DNA from: Candidatus Jordarchaeum madagascarense
Lineage (GTDB): Archaea; Asgardarchaeota; Jordiarchaeia; Jordiarchaeales; Jordiarchaeaceae
Assembly (NCBI GenBank): GCA_019056875.1
Contig: DXJA01000449.1
Location: 1 to 12,260 of the forward strand
DNA length: 12,260 nucleotides
Reading direction: 5' to 3'
The position numbers were made by a program, and so were the translations under genes. Positions 12,161-12,260 of the stretch are shown here, in pieces. Positions within the stretch are counted from its first letter, which is position 1. Every line of letters begins with the position of its first letter. The notes under the pieces were generated by a model that did not search any database, was not told the DNA's origin, and saw nothing but the letters and a program-made list of their open reading frames with translations.

Positions 12161-12169
12161 CATTTAAAG
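12161..12169 (-). promoter_or_regulatory. TATA box of the JAMM gene
   Basis: CTTTAAATG on the minus strand lies about 50-58 bases before the ATG at 12111. The 90 bases from 12171 to the window end are AT-rich, with TATA-like TTTATAT near 12220, but hold no gene. Confidence 0.4.
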
Positions 12170-12260
12170 TTTAGAACGGAATTATAAGAAGGTTTCAACA
12201 TTTCTCCGTAATATATGATTTATATCGAGGGAAATTTTCATTTTAACAAAAAAACTATAT

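Noticed and set aside
11521..12174. 217-codon plus-strand open frame
   Set aside because: It lies antisense to the JAMM gene. Only the minus strand has the E..HxH..SxxD motif, a TATA box and a ribosome site. The plus product is basic and low in sense.
1..12260. CRISPR array, tRNA, rRNA or insertion sequence
   Set aside because: No regularly spaced direct repeats, cloverleaf with CCA-type arms, transposase motifs or terminal inverted repeats were seen. The only long repeats are the HEAT-coding units.

Overview
The window looks archaeal, from an AT-rich genome, although no rRNA, tRNA or core gene is present to place it taxonomically. The signs are AT-rich TATA-type boxes (TTTATAAA, TTTAAA) upstream of most genes on both strands, Shine-Dalgarno-like purine runs in front of several starts, and typical archaeal accessory genes: a ribbon-helix-helix/PIN VapBC pair, DUF2283, JAMM, a zinc-ribbon nucleotidyltransferase and HEAT-repeat proteins. 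Genes are small, strands switch often and decayed genes are common. This is accessory territory rather than a core operon. Lineage is not assignable from the sequence alone.

Left part (1-1400): two minus-strand genes, each with its own promoter. One encodes a small acidic helical protein, the other a zinc-ribbon plus nucleotidyltransferase protein with an extra cysteine-rich region. The stretch 1306-2001 has no convincing gene but holds coding-like relics.

Middle left (2002-4261): a compact plus-strand three-gene operon. It consists of a TIGR04255-family protein, an uncharacterised 127-aa protein, and a 173-aa protein with QGD and SQSCD motifs. A nucleoside 2-deoxyribosyltransferase follows that has been destroyed by a frameshift and stop codons.

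Middle (4262-5757): a minus-strand VapBC toxin-antitoxin module with a palindrome over its promoter, a DUF2283 gene on the plus strand, and 415 bases of gene relics.

Middle right (5758-9978): two HEAT-repeat proteins on the minus strand bracket a cluster. It contains a translationally coupled plus-strand pair (a small helical protein and a probable Roadblock/LC7-like domain protein), a 38-codon ORF, an uncharacterised multi-pass membrane protein, and a truncated, stop-containing second copy of that membrane protein. Both the HEAT gene and the membrane gene are thus present twice. This suggests duplication of a HEAT plus membrane-protein unit with decay of one membrane copy.

Right part (9979-12260): a 580-base gap with small inverted repeats, a plus-strand 172-aa protein with a cysteine cluster and a possible EVE/PUA-like fold, and a minus-strand JAMM (MPN) metalloprotease-like protein.

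The best candidates for an under-described system are the TIGR04255/SQSCD operon and the duplicated HEAT/membrane/Roadblock-like neighbourhood. Neither can be given a function from sequence alone.
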